Below are positions 13,863 to 21,073 of a stretch of 22,650 nt of DNA, one piece after another. The position numbers were made by a program, and so were the translations under genes. Positions within the stretch are counted from its first letter, which is position 1. Each line of letters begins with the position of its first letter. Source of the stretch: Actinobacteria bacterium UBA4719 (GTDB lineage: Bacteria > Actinomycetota > Actinomycetes > Actinomycetales > Dermatophilaceae); NCBI GenBank assembly GCA_002404345.1, contig DHJN01000116.1, positions 4,307 to 26,956 on the forward strand. The letters are read 5' to 3'. The notes under the pieces were generated by a model. The model searched no databases. It saw only the letters and a list, made by a program, of their open reading frames with translations, and was not told where the DNA came from.

Positions 13863-16031
13863 TCAGGAGCTCGTGAGGATGACGAGTTGCTGGGTCGCTC
13901 GGGTCATCGCGACATAGCGGTCGACCGCTCCTTCGATGCCCTTGCCGAACGCCTCTGGGTCGATGAGGACGACCAGGTCGAACTCGAGCCCCTTCGACAG
14001 CTCCGGGGTCAGCGACCGGACGCGGGACGTCGCCCGGAACGTGCCAGCTTCAATGCCACCAGTGCCGATGACGCAGGCGATCCCGTCGGCATGCGCGTCG
14101 AGCCAGCTGTCGAGGATCGAGTCCAGATCCGAGACAGAACCATGGATGACGGGGATGTCGCTGCTGCGGATGGAGGTCGGCACGTTGGCGTTCGGGAGCA
14201 CGGCCCGGATGATCGGCTCGGCTTCTGCCATGACCTCTTCCGGCGTCCGGTAGTTGATGTTCAGGGAGGCCAGGTTGATCCGGTCGAGCCCGATCCGCTC
14301 GAGCCGCTCCTGCCACGACTCGGTGAACCCGTGCCGGGCCTGGGCGCGGTCCCCGACGATGGTGAAGCTGCGGGAGGGGCAGCGCTGCAGCAGCATCTGC
14401 CACTCGGCGTCGGTCAGCTCCTGGGCCTCGTCGACGACGACGTGGGCGAACGGCCCGACGAGCAGGTCGGGGTCGGTGCGGCGCACGGCGGCCTCGTCGA
14501 CGAGGTTCTCCCGGAGGTCCGGGTGACGCAGCATCGTCACCACGCCCTCGAAGTCGTCGTCGGCGGCGATGAGGTCGTCGATGACCGCGGCCATCTGCTC
14601 GCGCTCGACCTCGAGGGCGGCGTGCTCACGCCGCTGACGGCGGGTCGCCTCCGGGTCGCCGAGCCGGTGCCGTGCCGCGTCGAGGAAGGGCAGGTCGGAC
14701 ACCGTCCACGCCTGGGCATCCGAGCGCTGCAGGGCCCGGACCTCGTCCGGCTGGAGCCAGGGAGCGCACAGCCGCAGGTACGCGGGCACCGACCAGAGGT
14801 CCCCCACGAGGTCCGCTGCATCAATGAGCGGCCACGCGCGCTCCAAGGTCGTCCGCAGATCCTCGTCGCGCCGGAGGGACCGGCGGAGCAGGTCCTCGGG
14901 AACCTCCTCGTCGTCGTGCTTGTCGAGGATGATCGTCAGCAGCTCGTCCCAGATCACCTCGCGGGCCTCGTTGTGCGGTGTCCCGGGGTCCGGGGCGTCG
15001 AACGCGACGGCCCAGTCGTCGGCATCGATCCAGACCTCGGACCACGGGGCCGTCACCTCCATCCCCGCGGTGGGCGGGTCCTCGTAGAACCGCACGGCCG
15101 CGTCGATCGCCGACACGAGCCGCGCCGACGACTTCAGCCGCGCCACGTCCGGGTCGTCCTGCGGCGGCGCGGTGGCGCACTCCGGCACGAGGTCGCGCAG
15201 GGTGCAGGTCTGCACGCCCTCCTCCCCGAGGCTCGGGAGGACGTCGGCGACGTAGGCTAGGTACGGCTGGTGCGGACCGACGAACAGCACGCCGCCCCGG
15301 CGGTGACCGAGGCGAGGGTCGGAGTACAGGAGGTAGGCGGCGCGGTGCAGAGCGACGACGGTCTTGCCCGTGCCCGGACCGCCGTCGACGACGAGAGCGC
15401 CGCGGGATCCCGCGCGGATGATGGCGTCCTGGTCGGCCGCGATGGTGGCGAGCACGTCTCGCATCCGGGGCGACCGGCTGCTGCCTAGGCTGGCGATGAA
15501 GGCGGACTGGTCGTCGAGCGCGGCTTGGTGCCCTTCAAACCCGTCCGAGGTGAACACCTCGTCCCAGTAGTCGCTGATCCGTCCGCGGGTCCAGCGATAC
15601 CTGCGACGGCTTGCCAGACCCATCGGGTTGGCGTGGGTCGCTCCGAAGAACGGCTCAGCCGCGGGGGAGCGCCAGTCGAGCAGCAGCCGACGACCCGCGC
15701 TGTCCGTGAGGCCAAGTCGTCCGATGTATACGGGATCGGGGTTGTCTGCGCTGACGATGTGTCCGAGGCACAGGTCCAAACCGAAGCGACGCAGGGCGCG
15801 CAGGCGAGCGGTCAGCCGGTGGATCTCCATGTCCCTGTCCATCGCCTCCTGGCCAATGCCGCCAGGCGCCCTGCGCTCGGCATCGAGGCGGTCGGACAGG
15901 TCGGCGATCGACTGCTCGAGGCTCTCCGCGATGGCCGCGAAGTGCCGCTCGTCGCCGGCGATCAGCGTCGGGTCGGCCTTGCGGGTGAGGTGGTCGGGAA
16001 GGTCAAACGCGCTGGTAGTCACAGGGTTCAC
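13863..16031 (-). CDS. helR: HelR/HelD-type RNA polymerase-recycling motor ATPase
   Basis: A 722-residue superfamily 1 ATPase. The N-terminal arm (about 25-85) is a helical hairpin, LEQSIADLSDRLDAERR and MDRDMEIHRLTARLRALRRF, joined by a PGG turn, as in HelD proteins that enter the RNA polymerase secondary channel. Walker A GGPGTGKT is at 217-224, Walker B VVVDEAQE at 531-538, GDRAQ at 560-564, NYRTPEEV at 593-600, SKGLEFDLVVLIDPE at 679-693 and VAMTRA at 707-712. Size and motif set match actinobacterial HelR, which frees stalled polymerase and gives rifamycin tolerance. The start is GTG with GGAG 8 nt upstream. A rifamycin-associated-element-like site lies 287 bp upstream on the same strand, the strongest argument for HelR rather than a generic HelD. 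Confidence 0.9.
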   Translation of the reverse strand: MNPVTTSAFDLPDHLTRKADPTLIAGDERHFAAIAESLEQSIADLSDRLDAERRAPGGIGQEAMDRDMEIHRLTARLRALRRFGLDLCLGHIVSADNPDPVYIGRLGLTDSAGRRLLLDWRSPAAEPFFGATHANPMGLASRRRYRWTRGRISDYWDEVFTSDGFEGHQAALDDQSAFIASLGSSRSPRMRDVLATIAADQDAIIRAGSRGALVVDGGPGTGKTVVALHRAAYLLYSDPRLGHRRGGVLFVGPHQPYLAYVADVLPSLGEEGVQTCTLRDLVPECATAPPQDDPDVARLKSSARLVSAIDAAVRFYEDPPTAGMEVTAPWSEVWIDADDWAVAFDAPDPGTPHNEAREVIWDELLTIILDKHDDEEVPEDLLRRSLRRDEDLRTTLERAWPLIDAADLVGDLWSVPAYLRLCAPWLQPDEVRALQRSDAQAWTVSDLPFLDAARHRLGDPEATRRQRREHAALEVEREQMAAVIDDLIAADDDFEGVVTMLRHPDLRENLVDEAAVRRTDPDLLVGPFAHVVVDEAQELTDAEWQMLLQRCPSRSFTIVGDRAQARHGFTESWQERLERIGLDRINLASLNINYRTPEEVMAEAEPIIRAVLPNANVPTSIRSSDIPVIHGSVSDLDSILDSWLDAHADGIACVIGTGGIEAGTFRATSRVRSLTPELSKGLEFDLVVLIDPEAFGKGIEGAVDRYVAMTRATQQLVILTSS

Positions 16032-16211
16032 GTCATCAGCTCCGGTCTGAGGTTCGCCACCTTAGATCCAAATTTTGGGCCCACGAGCGCGGCTGGACTC
16101 TGCTATGAATGAGAAAAGAGGGAGTCGCTTGCAACCATTGCGCGCATCAAGGTGTCTGAGCCGGCGTGACGAACCTGGTGGGCATTTCTGGCCTTCGTCG
16201 TCGTGCCCGCG
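16032..16211 (-). other. Long untranslated leader between the rgt scar and helR
   Basis: Beyond the 16 surviving rgt-like codons no gene is recognisable before helR. The rgt-like frame reads through about 50 unrelated codons to a stop near 16062, 31 bp before the helR GTG. Apart from the GGAG of helR at 16040-16045 no regulatory structure is evident. Confidence 0.5.
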
Positions 16212-16259
16212 CGGTTCGACGTCCCCGCGCGACCCATACGTCGACAACAACACACGCAT
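16212..16259 (-). pseudogene. rgt: 5' remnant of a rifamycin glycosyltransferase-like gene
   Basis: From ATG 16259 (GGGAG about 8 nt upstream) the frame encodes MRVLLSTYGSRGDVEP. This is the nucleotide-sugar glycosyltransferase (GT1, MGT type) N-terminus, as found in Rgt enzymes that glycosylate rifampicin. After the proline the usual continuation (LVAL…) is replaced by unrelated sequence. The remnant is in the expected place for an rgt start, just downstream of the rifamycin-associated-element-like site. The Rgt assignment rests on that context; the residues alone only show a GT1 glycosyltransferase. Confidence 0.65.
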
Positions 16260-16317
16260 TTCGCAACTCCCATTTCCGTAGGTTCTGGCCTCGGCCAGCG
16301 ATTCTGCGGCACGACCC

Positions 16318-16336
16318 GGGTCTTGCCGCAAGCCCC
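16318..16336 (-). promoter_or_regulatory. Rifamycin-associated element (RAE)-like inverted repeat
   Basis: On the minus strand this reads GGGGCTTGCGGCAAGACCC, a 19-bp inverted repeat with a single central base and 8 of 9 arm positions pairing. Length and sequence agree with the RAE as I remember it from promoters of actinobacterial rifamycin-resistance genes (rph, rgt, rox, arr, helR). A possible -10 box, TATAGC, lies at 16344-16349, so the element would sit at the transcription start. The -35 is not recognisable. Confidence 0.8.
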
Positions 16337-16349
16337 CCAGTGCGCTATA

Positions 16350-16459
16350 TGTTGAGAGTGAGAGGGAGTGGGTACTCTCTTTTCCCTTTATCGCGCGCTG
16401 GACGCTGCGACGGCTTGCAGACGAGGTCGGCGGATCTGCATCATGAACGACGTCGTGCG
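16350..16459. other. Intergenic stretch upstream of the RAE-like site
   Basis: Contains an inverted repeat GAGAGT (16354-16359) / ACTCTC (16374-16379) followed on the plus strand by TTTT. It could be a weak terminator or operator. No gene is seen. Confidence 0.35.
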
Positions 16460-16912
16460 CTAACCGCCCACCATCGGCATTGACTCCAGATTCCGCTTGA
16501 GGCTTGCCCAGATGGCGGCCTCCTGACGTTTGCCCATTGGGCCGATGATCGGGGTGAGGAACTTGAGCGCGCCTCTGGGCTGGATGTCCCACGACCAGCG
16601 CATCCGTGTGCCACCGACGTCAGGCTCGAACGTCAGAAAACCGCGGATCTCAGCCGAGGACATGCTCGTCGTGTTCGCGAGCCGCGTTGGACGCTCGTAG
16701 TCCGTGGTTTCCAGGAGCATGTCCAGCGGCTGGCCCATCGACTTGATGGTCGCCCGGAACTGCGTACCCTTGCCGATCGCTCCTTCGGTGAGTTTCTCGG
16801 CACTCAGGATGCGGGGTTTGTACTTCGGCTCGTTCCGTTCGTCGGCGACGAAGTCGAACACCTCACTGATCGGTCGACCGATGACGATCTCACCTTGAAT
16901 GCTAGCCATCAT
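16460..16912 (-). CDS. SRPBCC-fold (polyketide cyclase/dehydrase-like) protein
   Basis: A 150-residue helix-grip protein. The N-terminus IQGEIVIGRPISEVFDFVADERNEPKYKP is the usual SRPBCC opening, with the VFDFVAD helix and the E..Y segment. Later strands GKGTQFRATIK and TRMRWSWDIQPRG and the long C-terminal helix AAIWASLKRNLES complete the fold. Such proteins bind hydrophobic ligands; no catalytic residues can be assigned. ATG 16912 has GGGAGG 7 nt upstream, and a second ATG follows directly. It is on the same strand as helR but 428 bp away, with the RAE-like site between. Confidence 0.82.
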   Translation of the reverse strand: MMASIQGEIVIGRPISEVFDFVADERNEPKYKPRILSAEKLTEGAIGKGTQFRATIKSMGQPLDMLLETTDYERPTRLANTTSMSSAEIRGFLTFEPDVGGTRMRWSWDIQPRGALKFLTPIIGPMGKRQEAAIWASLKRNLESMPMVGG

Positions 16913-17001
16913 CTCCTCGCCTCCCAGGCTATGAACTCAAGGATTCTCGTGTCTTGCTCGTGGCACGTTCGGTACGTGTAGTCCGCCGACCGGAACGGTC
17001 C

Positions 17002-17645
17002 TCAATCATCAGCGCCCTCCGTCCCGTGCATGCGGGGGTATCGTCGGCCCGGGCCCGGGCGGTGCGCCCGGTGTGTGTGGTGCGTAGGTGAAAAGCCGCT
17101 TCGACACGGGGCCCACAGGTAGTCACGTGCGTGCAGCACGAGCGCGCTGGACAGTCCGACTCCAGCCAGGTGGCGAGCCTTGGGGGAACGGTCTTCGATG
17201 GCACGTTGGACCACCCGGGCGACAGCGTCCGGGCCGGCCCGCTTCTTGCCCATGGAGGTTGAGAGGTGACGATGCGCCCGCCGCCCTGCCGGCGCAGGAC
17301 AGGGGCGACCGCGCGAACCATCCGCAAGACTGCGAACACGTTCACGTCGAACATCGCCCTGACCGCGGCGTCCGGAACCTCCTCGATCGCCCCACGCACG
17401 GCGTACCCGGCGTTGTTGACCAGGACGTCGATACGACCGTGCCGCTGCAGGGTCGTATCGACGGCGGCTTGCACGGATCTGGAGTCGGTGACATCCAGAG
17501 CCTGCTTGGTGGCGGCGGCAACACCGTCGAGGGACTCCACTGCTCGGGCGGTGGCCACCACCGTGTACCCAGCGGCCGTCAGGTGCCCGGCGACGGCTCG
17601 TCCGATGCCGCTCGAGCAGCCGGTGACCAGGACGACCGGCGACAT
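17002..17645 (-). pseudogene. SDR oxidoreductase lacking its catalytic centre (internal deletion)
   Basis: From ATG 17645 the frame reads MSPVVLVTGCSSGIGRAVAG, NNAGYAVRGAIEEV and VLRRQGGGRIVT, a standard SDR up to the strand before the catalytic serine. Around 17255-17270 the frame shifts. The next frame gives STSMG followed at once by KKRAGPDAVARVVQRAIEDR and LAGVGLSSALVLHARDYLW, a typical SDR C-terminus, to a stop at 17002. The segment with the catalytic Tyr-x3-Lys and substrate loop, about 80 residues, is missing. It is the same SDR subtype as the intact gene at 1165-2007, though clearly diverged. Confidence 0.78.
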
Positions 17646-17740
17646 ATCACTGCACCTTCTTCCACATGGGCCGGCGCTGGCGGGCAAGCCGTCAGTAAAC
17701 GCTGGTGATGATCTGCGGCCGCAGCCAGCATGCCCTTGAA

Positions 17741-18142
17741 TCAGCGCGCCGTGCGGATGACCACGGGGGTCGTGCGCGACGCCCGGTGGCGGATCGTGGC
17801 CATCGCCCACAGCGCGACCACCGCCCCGGTCAACGTCGCCAGCGCCGCAGTGCTGCCACCGGAAATCGCGACGATTCCCGCCACGAGCGTGACGCCACCC
17901 AGGACTGAGGCGAGCACGACGTAAAGCAGCGGCGGACGCGGTCTGCCGCCGACGCCGTACACGTCCTGCATGTGCGACTTGGCCGTATAGCACCCCCCGA
18001 CTCCCAGCCCGAAGATAGCGACGGCCGGCGCGCGGGGCCCAGACAGTCCCGCGACCGCGGTGCCACCTTGAGACAGCAGGTAGAGCACGACCGCGGCACC
18101 GACGAAAACGGTCGCCAACCCGTCCTTCAAAGTGAGGCGCAT
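17741..18142 (-). CDS. Small integral membrane protein, four predicted helices
   Basis: A 133-residue protein with hydrophobic segments at about 10-28, 38-50, 73-92 and 98-115. The start is ATG 18142 with a perfect AAGGAGG 6 nt upstream, so translation is likely. I do not recognise a family. The short cytoplasmic loop KSHMQDVYG is the only polar segment of note. It ends 95 bp upstream of the SDR pseudogene on the same strand and may once have shared its transcript. Confidence 0.7.
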   Translation of the reverse strand: MRLTLKDGLATVFVGAAVVLYLLSQGGTAVAGLSGPRAPAVAIFGLGVGGCYTAKSHMQDVYGVGGRPRPPLLYVVLASVLGGVTLVAGIVAISGGSTAALATLTGAVVALWAMATIRHRASRTTPVVIRTAR

Positions 18143-18266
18143 GGTGGCCTCCTTCCGTTACCCGCCCATCCGATCACGACTTTGGGCGGCCATTTGCATC
18201 TTCTCGCCCGCACGAGTGTCCGGCAAAGTGACAAAGGTCCTGCCCTTCGCGTGCCCGAGTGACTGG

Positions 18267-18940
18267 TCAGACCAGCCCGCCTTTCCACGCTTGGTCGCGA
18301 AGCCACCAACGCCCCAGCTGGAGTAGCCGCACAGCCCCCGGGCGGCTACCCTCGACTGACTTCACTGCTCGCACATGTCCACTGCCTCGTCCGAGCCGGT
18401 AGAGGTTCCAGCCGACGGCGCCCATCCAGATCGGCAGGAGCACCCCATAGATGCCGTAGAAGCCCTCGATACCATCCTCAGCGCCTCGGCGGAGATGCCG
18501 AGGACACCGGTGGCGACGCCAAGGTAGGCCACGGCCTTGGGGAAGACGCCCTTCAGCATCACGATGGAGACGATCAGCAGACCGACGGTTGTCAGCGGGC
18601 CCACGACCACCGTGGTGCGATTCTGGGCGATCAGGGTCTCGGCGGCCGTCGCAAAGGCGGCGCGTCGGGCGGGATCGGCAGTGGCCATGAACTGGTCACT
18701 CAGATAAACCAGCGCTGGAGGTCCGGTGGTCGTGGTCGGGATGCCCAAGGTGAGCGCCCAGGCGCTGCCCCCGACCACCGCACCAACGCCGCGAGGCTCT
18801 TGTCCAGGTGTTTGAGGGCCGGATAGAGGGCCAAGTAGGTGACCATGGCGAAAAGGGCGGGATCCAGCAAGTTGCTGTTCGACGATGTAGAGCGTCTGGT
18901 GCGCGGCAATGTAGCTCAGCGTGGCCGTCCCACCCGCCGT
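18267..18940 (-). pseudogene. Frameshifted multi-spanning membrane protein (DUF4386-like)
   Basis: Homologous segments lie in different minus-strand frames, in order: LSYIAAHQTLYIVEQ (about 18870-18930), SNLLDPALFAMVTYLALYPALKHLDKSL (about 18790-18870), GGSAWALTLGIP through LIAQNRTTVVVGPLTTVGLL and GVATGVLGISAEALR (about 18490-18785), then EGFYGIYGVLLPIWMGAVGW (about 18410-18467), with a stop at 18267. At least three frameshifts (near 18868, 18787 and 18475) are needed to read it. The start is missing: the upstream side runs directly into merA sequence of opposite orientation. The resemblance to DUF4386 proteins is from memory. Confidence 0.6.
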
Positions 18941-18945
18941 CGGCG

Positions 18946-19234
18946 CGCGTGCCGGTTGCTGAACCTGACCGACGTACCCCGGGCCCTGGCGAACCGAGAC
19001 ACCCGCGGCGGGATCAAGGTCATCGCCGACGCCGACACCGGCAAAGTGCTCGGTGTCCACGCCCTGGCCGAAGGCGCCGGGGAGATGATGCTGGCCGCCA
19101 CCTACGCCATCAAGGCCGGGTCCACCGTCGACCAGCTCGCCGACACCTGGGCGCCCTACCTGACCATGGCCGAAGGCATCCGTCTCGCAGCGGGCCTGTT
19201 CCGCAACGAGCTACCCACCTCCTGCTGTGCCTAA
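18946..19234 (+). pseudogene. merA: 3' fragment of mercuric reductase
   Basis: The plus-strand frame encodes LTDVPRALANRDTRGGIKVIADADTGKVLGVHALAEGAGEMMLAATYAIKAG…WAPYLTMAEGIRLAA and ends ELPTSCCA. This is the dimerisation domain of MerA with the C-terminal vicinal cysteine pair that delivers Hg(II). The N-terminal NmerA, FAD and NADPH domains, over 350 residues, are gone. The 5' side joins the start-side of the membrane pseudogene. An upstream ATG in the same frame (18839) would only translate antisense pseudogene sequence. Confidence 0.85.
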
Positions 19235-19454
19235 CACCCCGCGACGGCCACCAGGGCACACGGCCGGCTGGGCCGTGGCCGGCCTGGCCGCGGCCGCGGT
19301 GTGTTGCGCCGGCATCCCGCTATTCGTCGCCTCCGGGGCCGGAGTGGTCCTGGCCACTGTCGGCGCGACGCTTTGCAAGCCGCAAGTACTGCTCCCCGGC
19401 CTGGCCTTCCTGGTGACCTCGGTCGCAGTAGTCCTCGTCCGCCGACACCAGTGA
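19227..19454 (+). CDS. Small membrane protein with Cys-Cys pair, possible mercury transporter
   Basis: A 75-residue protein with two hydrophobic segments (about 14-47, which may be two short helices, and 54-72). A vicinal cysteine pair lies in the first (AVCCAG, C26-C27) and another Cys at 50. Its GTG start lies inside the merA 3' end, overlapping that stop by 8 bases, so it was part of the mer operon. MerT, MerF and MerC also carry Cys pairs in a membrane helix, and MerF has about this length. The Hg role is inferred; without merA and its promoter, expression is doubtful. Confidence 0.6.
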   Translation: MPNTPRRPPGHTAGWAVAGLAAAAVCCAGIPLFVASGAGVVLATVGATLCKPQVLLPGLAFLVTSVAVVLVRRHQ

Positions 19455-19715
19455 AGCGCCCAACCCCGCCGCCTACGTGGGCGGTGTTAAACGGGGTGTC
19501 TACGGGCTGGCGTGATCGGTGCGGTGGCTGTGAACGGGTTTAGCGGATGATCATCGTTTGCCATCGGTTTGCGGGACAACAGGTCGAAAGGCAAGGCGCC
19601 CTCCTAGTAGCCGATGACGTGAGATGAGCCGGACAGTCCGACCGGATGCTTTGTGCTGCTATGGCCCGACCGAAGAGACCTTGTATGAAGCCGGCCGCTG
19701 TTGTAGACCTTCTGC
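19455..19715. other. Intergenic region after the mer remnant
   Basis: No gene recognised. A weak CCGCC-TACGTG-GGCGG stem near 19468-19485 could be a terminator, but no T-run follows. Confidence 0.35.
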
Positions 19716-20252
19716 ATGGGCGTGGTCGGTCAGATGGGTTCGTTTCGCCGCGTGTTTCCTACCGCCCGCCGCAACCGAATGGACCTGCTGCGATGGTTGG
19801 GCCGCCGGCCGCAGCTGCTCACGGCGGTCGCCGTGCACGAGGTGGCGCTGGTGACGAGCGCGCGGGTCGACGCTCGGCTCAAGGCGCTCGCGCAGATTAA
19901 GGCGGCCGCGTTGGTCAACTGCGAGTTCTGTCTCGATATCGGCTCAGCGTTTAGCCGAGCTGAAGGCTTGACCGAGTCGCAGCTGCGGTCACTGCCGTCA
20001 TTTCGCGAGAGCGAGGAGTTCAGCGAAACCGAGAAGCTGGTCTTGGAATTGGCCGAGGCGATGACCCGGACGCCAACCCATGTCAGCGAAGACCTCCGTC
20101 AAGCCCTGCTGGATCAGTTCTCCCAGGCGCAGCTGGCGGAGCTCGCCGCCGCGATCGCGTGGGAGAACCACCGGGGGCGGCTCAACCAAGCCCTGGGTAT
20201 CCGACCCGCAGGGTTCTCAGAAGGCGCCTTTTGCGCTGTTCCCGAGCAATGA
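19716..20252 (+). CDS. Carboxymuconolactone decarboxylase/AhpD-like protein
   Basis: A 178-residue all-helical protein of the CMD/AhpD family. The redox CxxC is C69-x2-C72 in ALVNCEFCLDIGSA. In AhpD proper a histidine follows the CxxC within a few residues; here there is IGSA, a common actinobacterial variant, so peroxidase-partner activity is uncertain. The preceding helix VDARLKALAQIKAA and the later ELAAAIAWENHRGRLNQALGI are also family-typical. No clear ribosome binding site precedes ATG 19716; ATG 19734 is an alternative start. Confidence 0.82.
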   Translation: MGVVGQMGSFRRVFPTARRNRMDLLRWLGRRPQLLTAVAVHEVALVTSARVDARLKALAQIKAAALVNCEFCLDIGSAFSRAEGLTESQLRSLPSFRESEEFSETEKLVLELAEAMTRTPTHVSEDLRQALLDQFSQAQLAELAAAIAWENHRGRLNQALGIRPAGFSEGAFCAVPEQ

Positions 20253-20630
20253 GACCTGTCATTCGAGGAACGGGCTTCGCACGCTGCGCCGCGCGCAGCG
20301 GCCCGTCTCACTGGGATCCCGTCACCGGTCGGGGATCGGCCACCGGAACGGCTCCGCTACAAGGCACGTGGCCACGTCACCATGCACGCGGCAACAGGTG
20401 AGGCGCCGATGACACCGCGCGAAATGCGGCTACTGATCGGGCGTTCGGCGCCACCCATGCCACGGTTGGCAGCGTGGACTCAGACAGGTGGTTCGTGTGA
20501 CGTTCGCAGCCCCCTGGTTGTGGTGGGCTCGAGAGCACGAGGCTGCGGACACCACCACCAGGGCCAGGACGGCGTGAACGCTGCCCCATCCCTGGAGTGG
20601 GACGGATGACCCCCTGCGGCAGCAATCGGT
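20253..20630. other. Gene-free interval
   Basis: 378 bp between the CMD-like gene and the dehydrogenase remnant. Open frames exist in both directions, but none shows family motifs or a ribosome binding site. I see no repeat or terminator of note. Confidence 0.4.
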
Positions 20631-21011
20631 TCACGGACGCAGCAGCACCTTGGTGGCGCGGCGCTGGTCCATAGCCGCATACGCGTCGGCGACGTGGTCC
20701 AGGGGCAGCGTGAGGTCGAAGACCTTGCCGGGCTCGATGGTTCCATCCCACACACGCTTGAGCAGGTCGGGGAGATAGGCGCGGACTGGCGCAGGACCGC
20801 CGCGCAGGCCGACGTTCTTCCAGAACATGTGCTCCTGCGGCAGCTCCGTGACATGCGGGACGCCGACCCAGCCGACCATCCCCCCGGCTCGGGCCGAGCG
20901 CAGTGCCTGGGCCACCGAATCCTCGGTCCCGACGCACTCGAGGACCGCGTCCGCGCCGACCCCACCGGTCATCTCCATGACCTGTTCGACGCCCTCGTCG
21001 CGGGCCTTCAC
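20631..21011 (-). pseudogene. 3' part of a zinc-type alcohol dehydrogenase (MDR family)
   Basis: The 126 codons encode the second half of the Rossmann domain and the C-terminus: VEQVMEMTGGVGADAVLECVGTEDS, GGMVGWVGVPH, FWKNVGLRGGPAPVRAYLP, DLTLPLDHVADAYAAMD and TKVLLRP. The catalytic GroES-like domain with the zinc ligands and the NAD-binding GxGxxG, about 200 residues, is absent. An in-frame stop lies just upstream on this strand. The break is at about 21010, immediately before the arsR promoter. Confidence 0.82.
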
Positions 21012-21033
21012 GTCTGGGAATCATTCAACGGAC

Positions 21034-21063
21034 TTGTTTTATATCACGTCCTGCGAGTAATAA
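21034..21063 (+). promoter_or_regulatory. Putative promoter of the arsR-SRPBCC pair
   Basis: TTGTTT (21034-21039) and TAATAA (21058-21063) are separated by 18 bp. Transcription would start about 3-5 nt before ATG 21074, so the mRNA may be leaderless, which fits the absence of a ribosome binding site. TTCAA (21065-21069) and TTGAA (21078-21082) form a possible operator across the start codon. Confidence 0.45.
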
Positions 21064-21073
21064 GTTCAACAAC

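Noticed and set aside
13611..15260. A 549-codon open frame on the plus strand opposite helR
   Set aside because: It is the antisense of a gene with complete SF1 ATPase motifs; its composition is that of a GC-rich shadow frame.
16354..16383. Rho-independent terminator (GAGAGT…ACTCTC, TTTT)
   Set aside because: The loop is 14 nt, the stem is only 6 bp, and no plus-strand gene ends here.
18839..18945. N-terminal part of the frame leading into the merA fragment, as a real fusion protein start
   Set aside because: These codons are antisense to the membrane pseudogene and show no MerA similarity.
20377..21024. 215-codon minus-strand frame over the dehydrogenase remnant
   Set aside because: It is an out-of-frame shadow; the MDR motifs are in the 20631-21011 frame.
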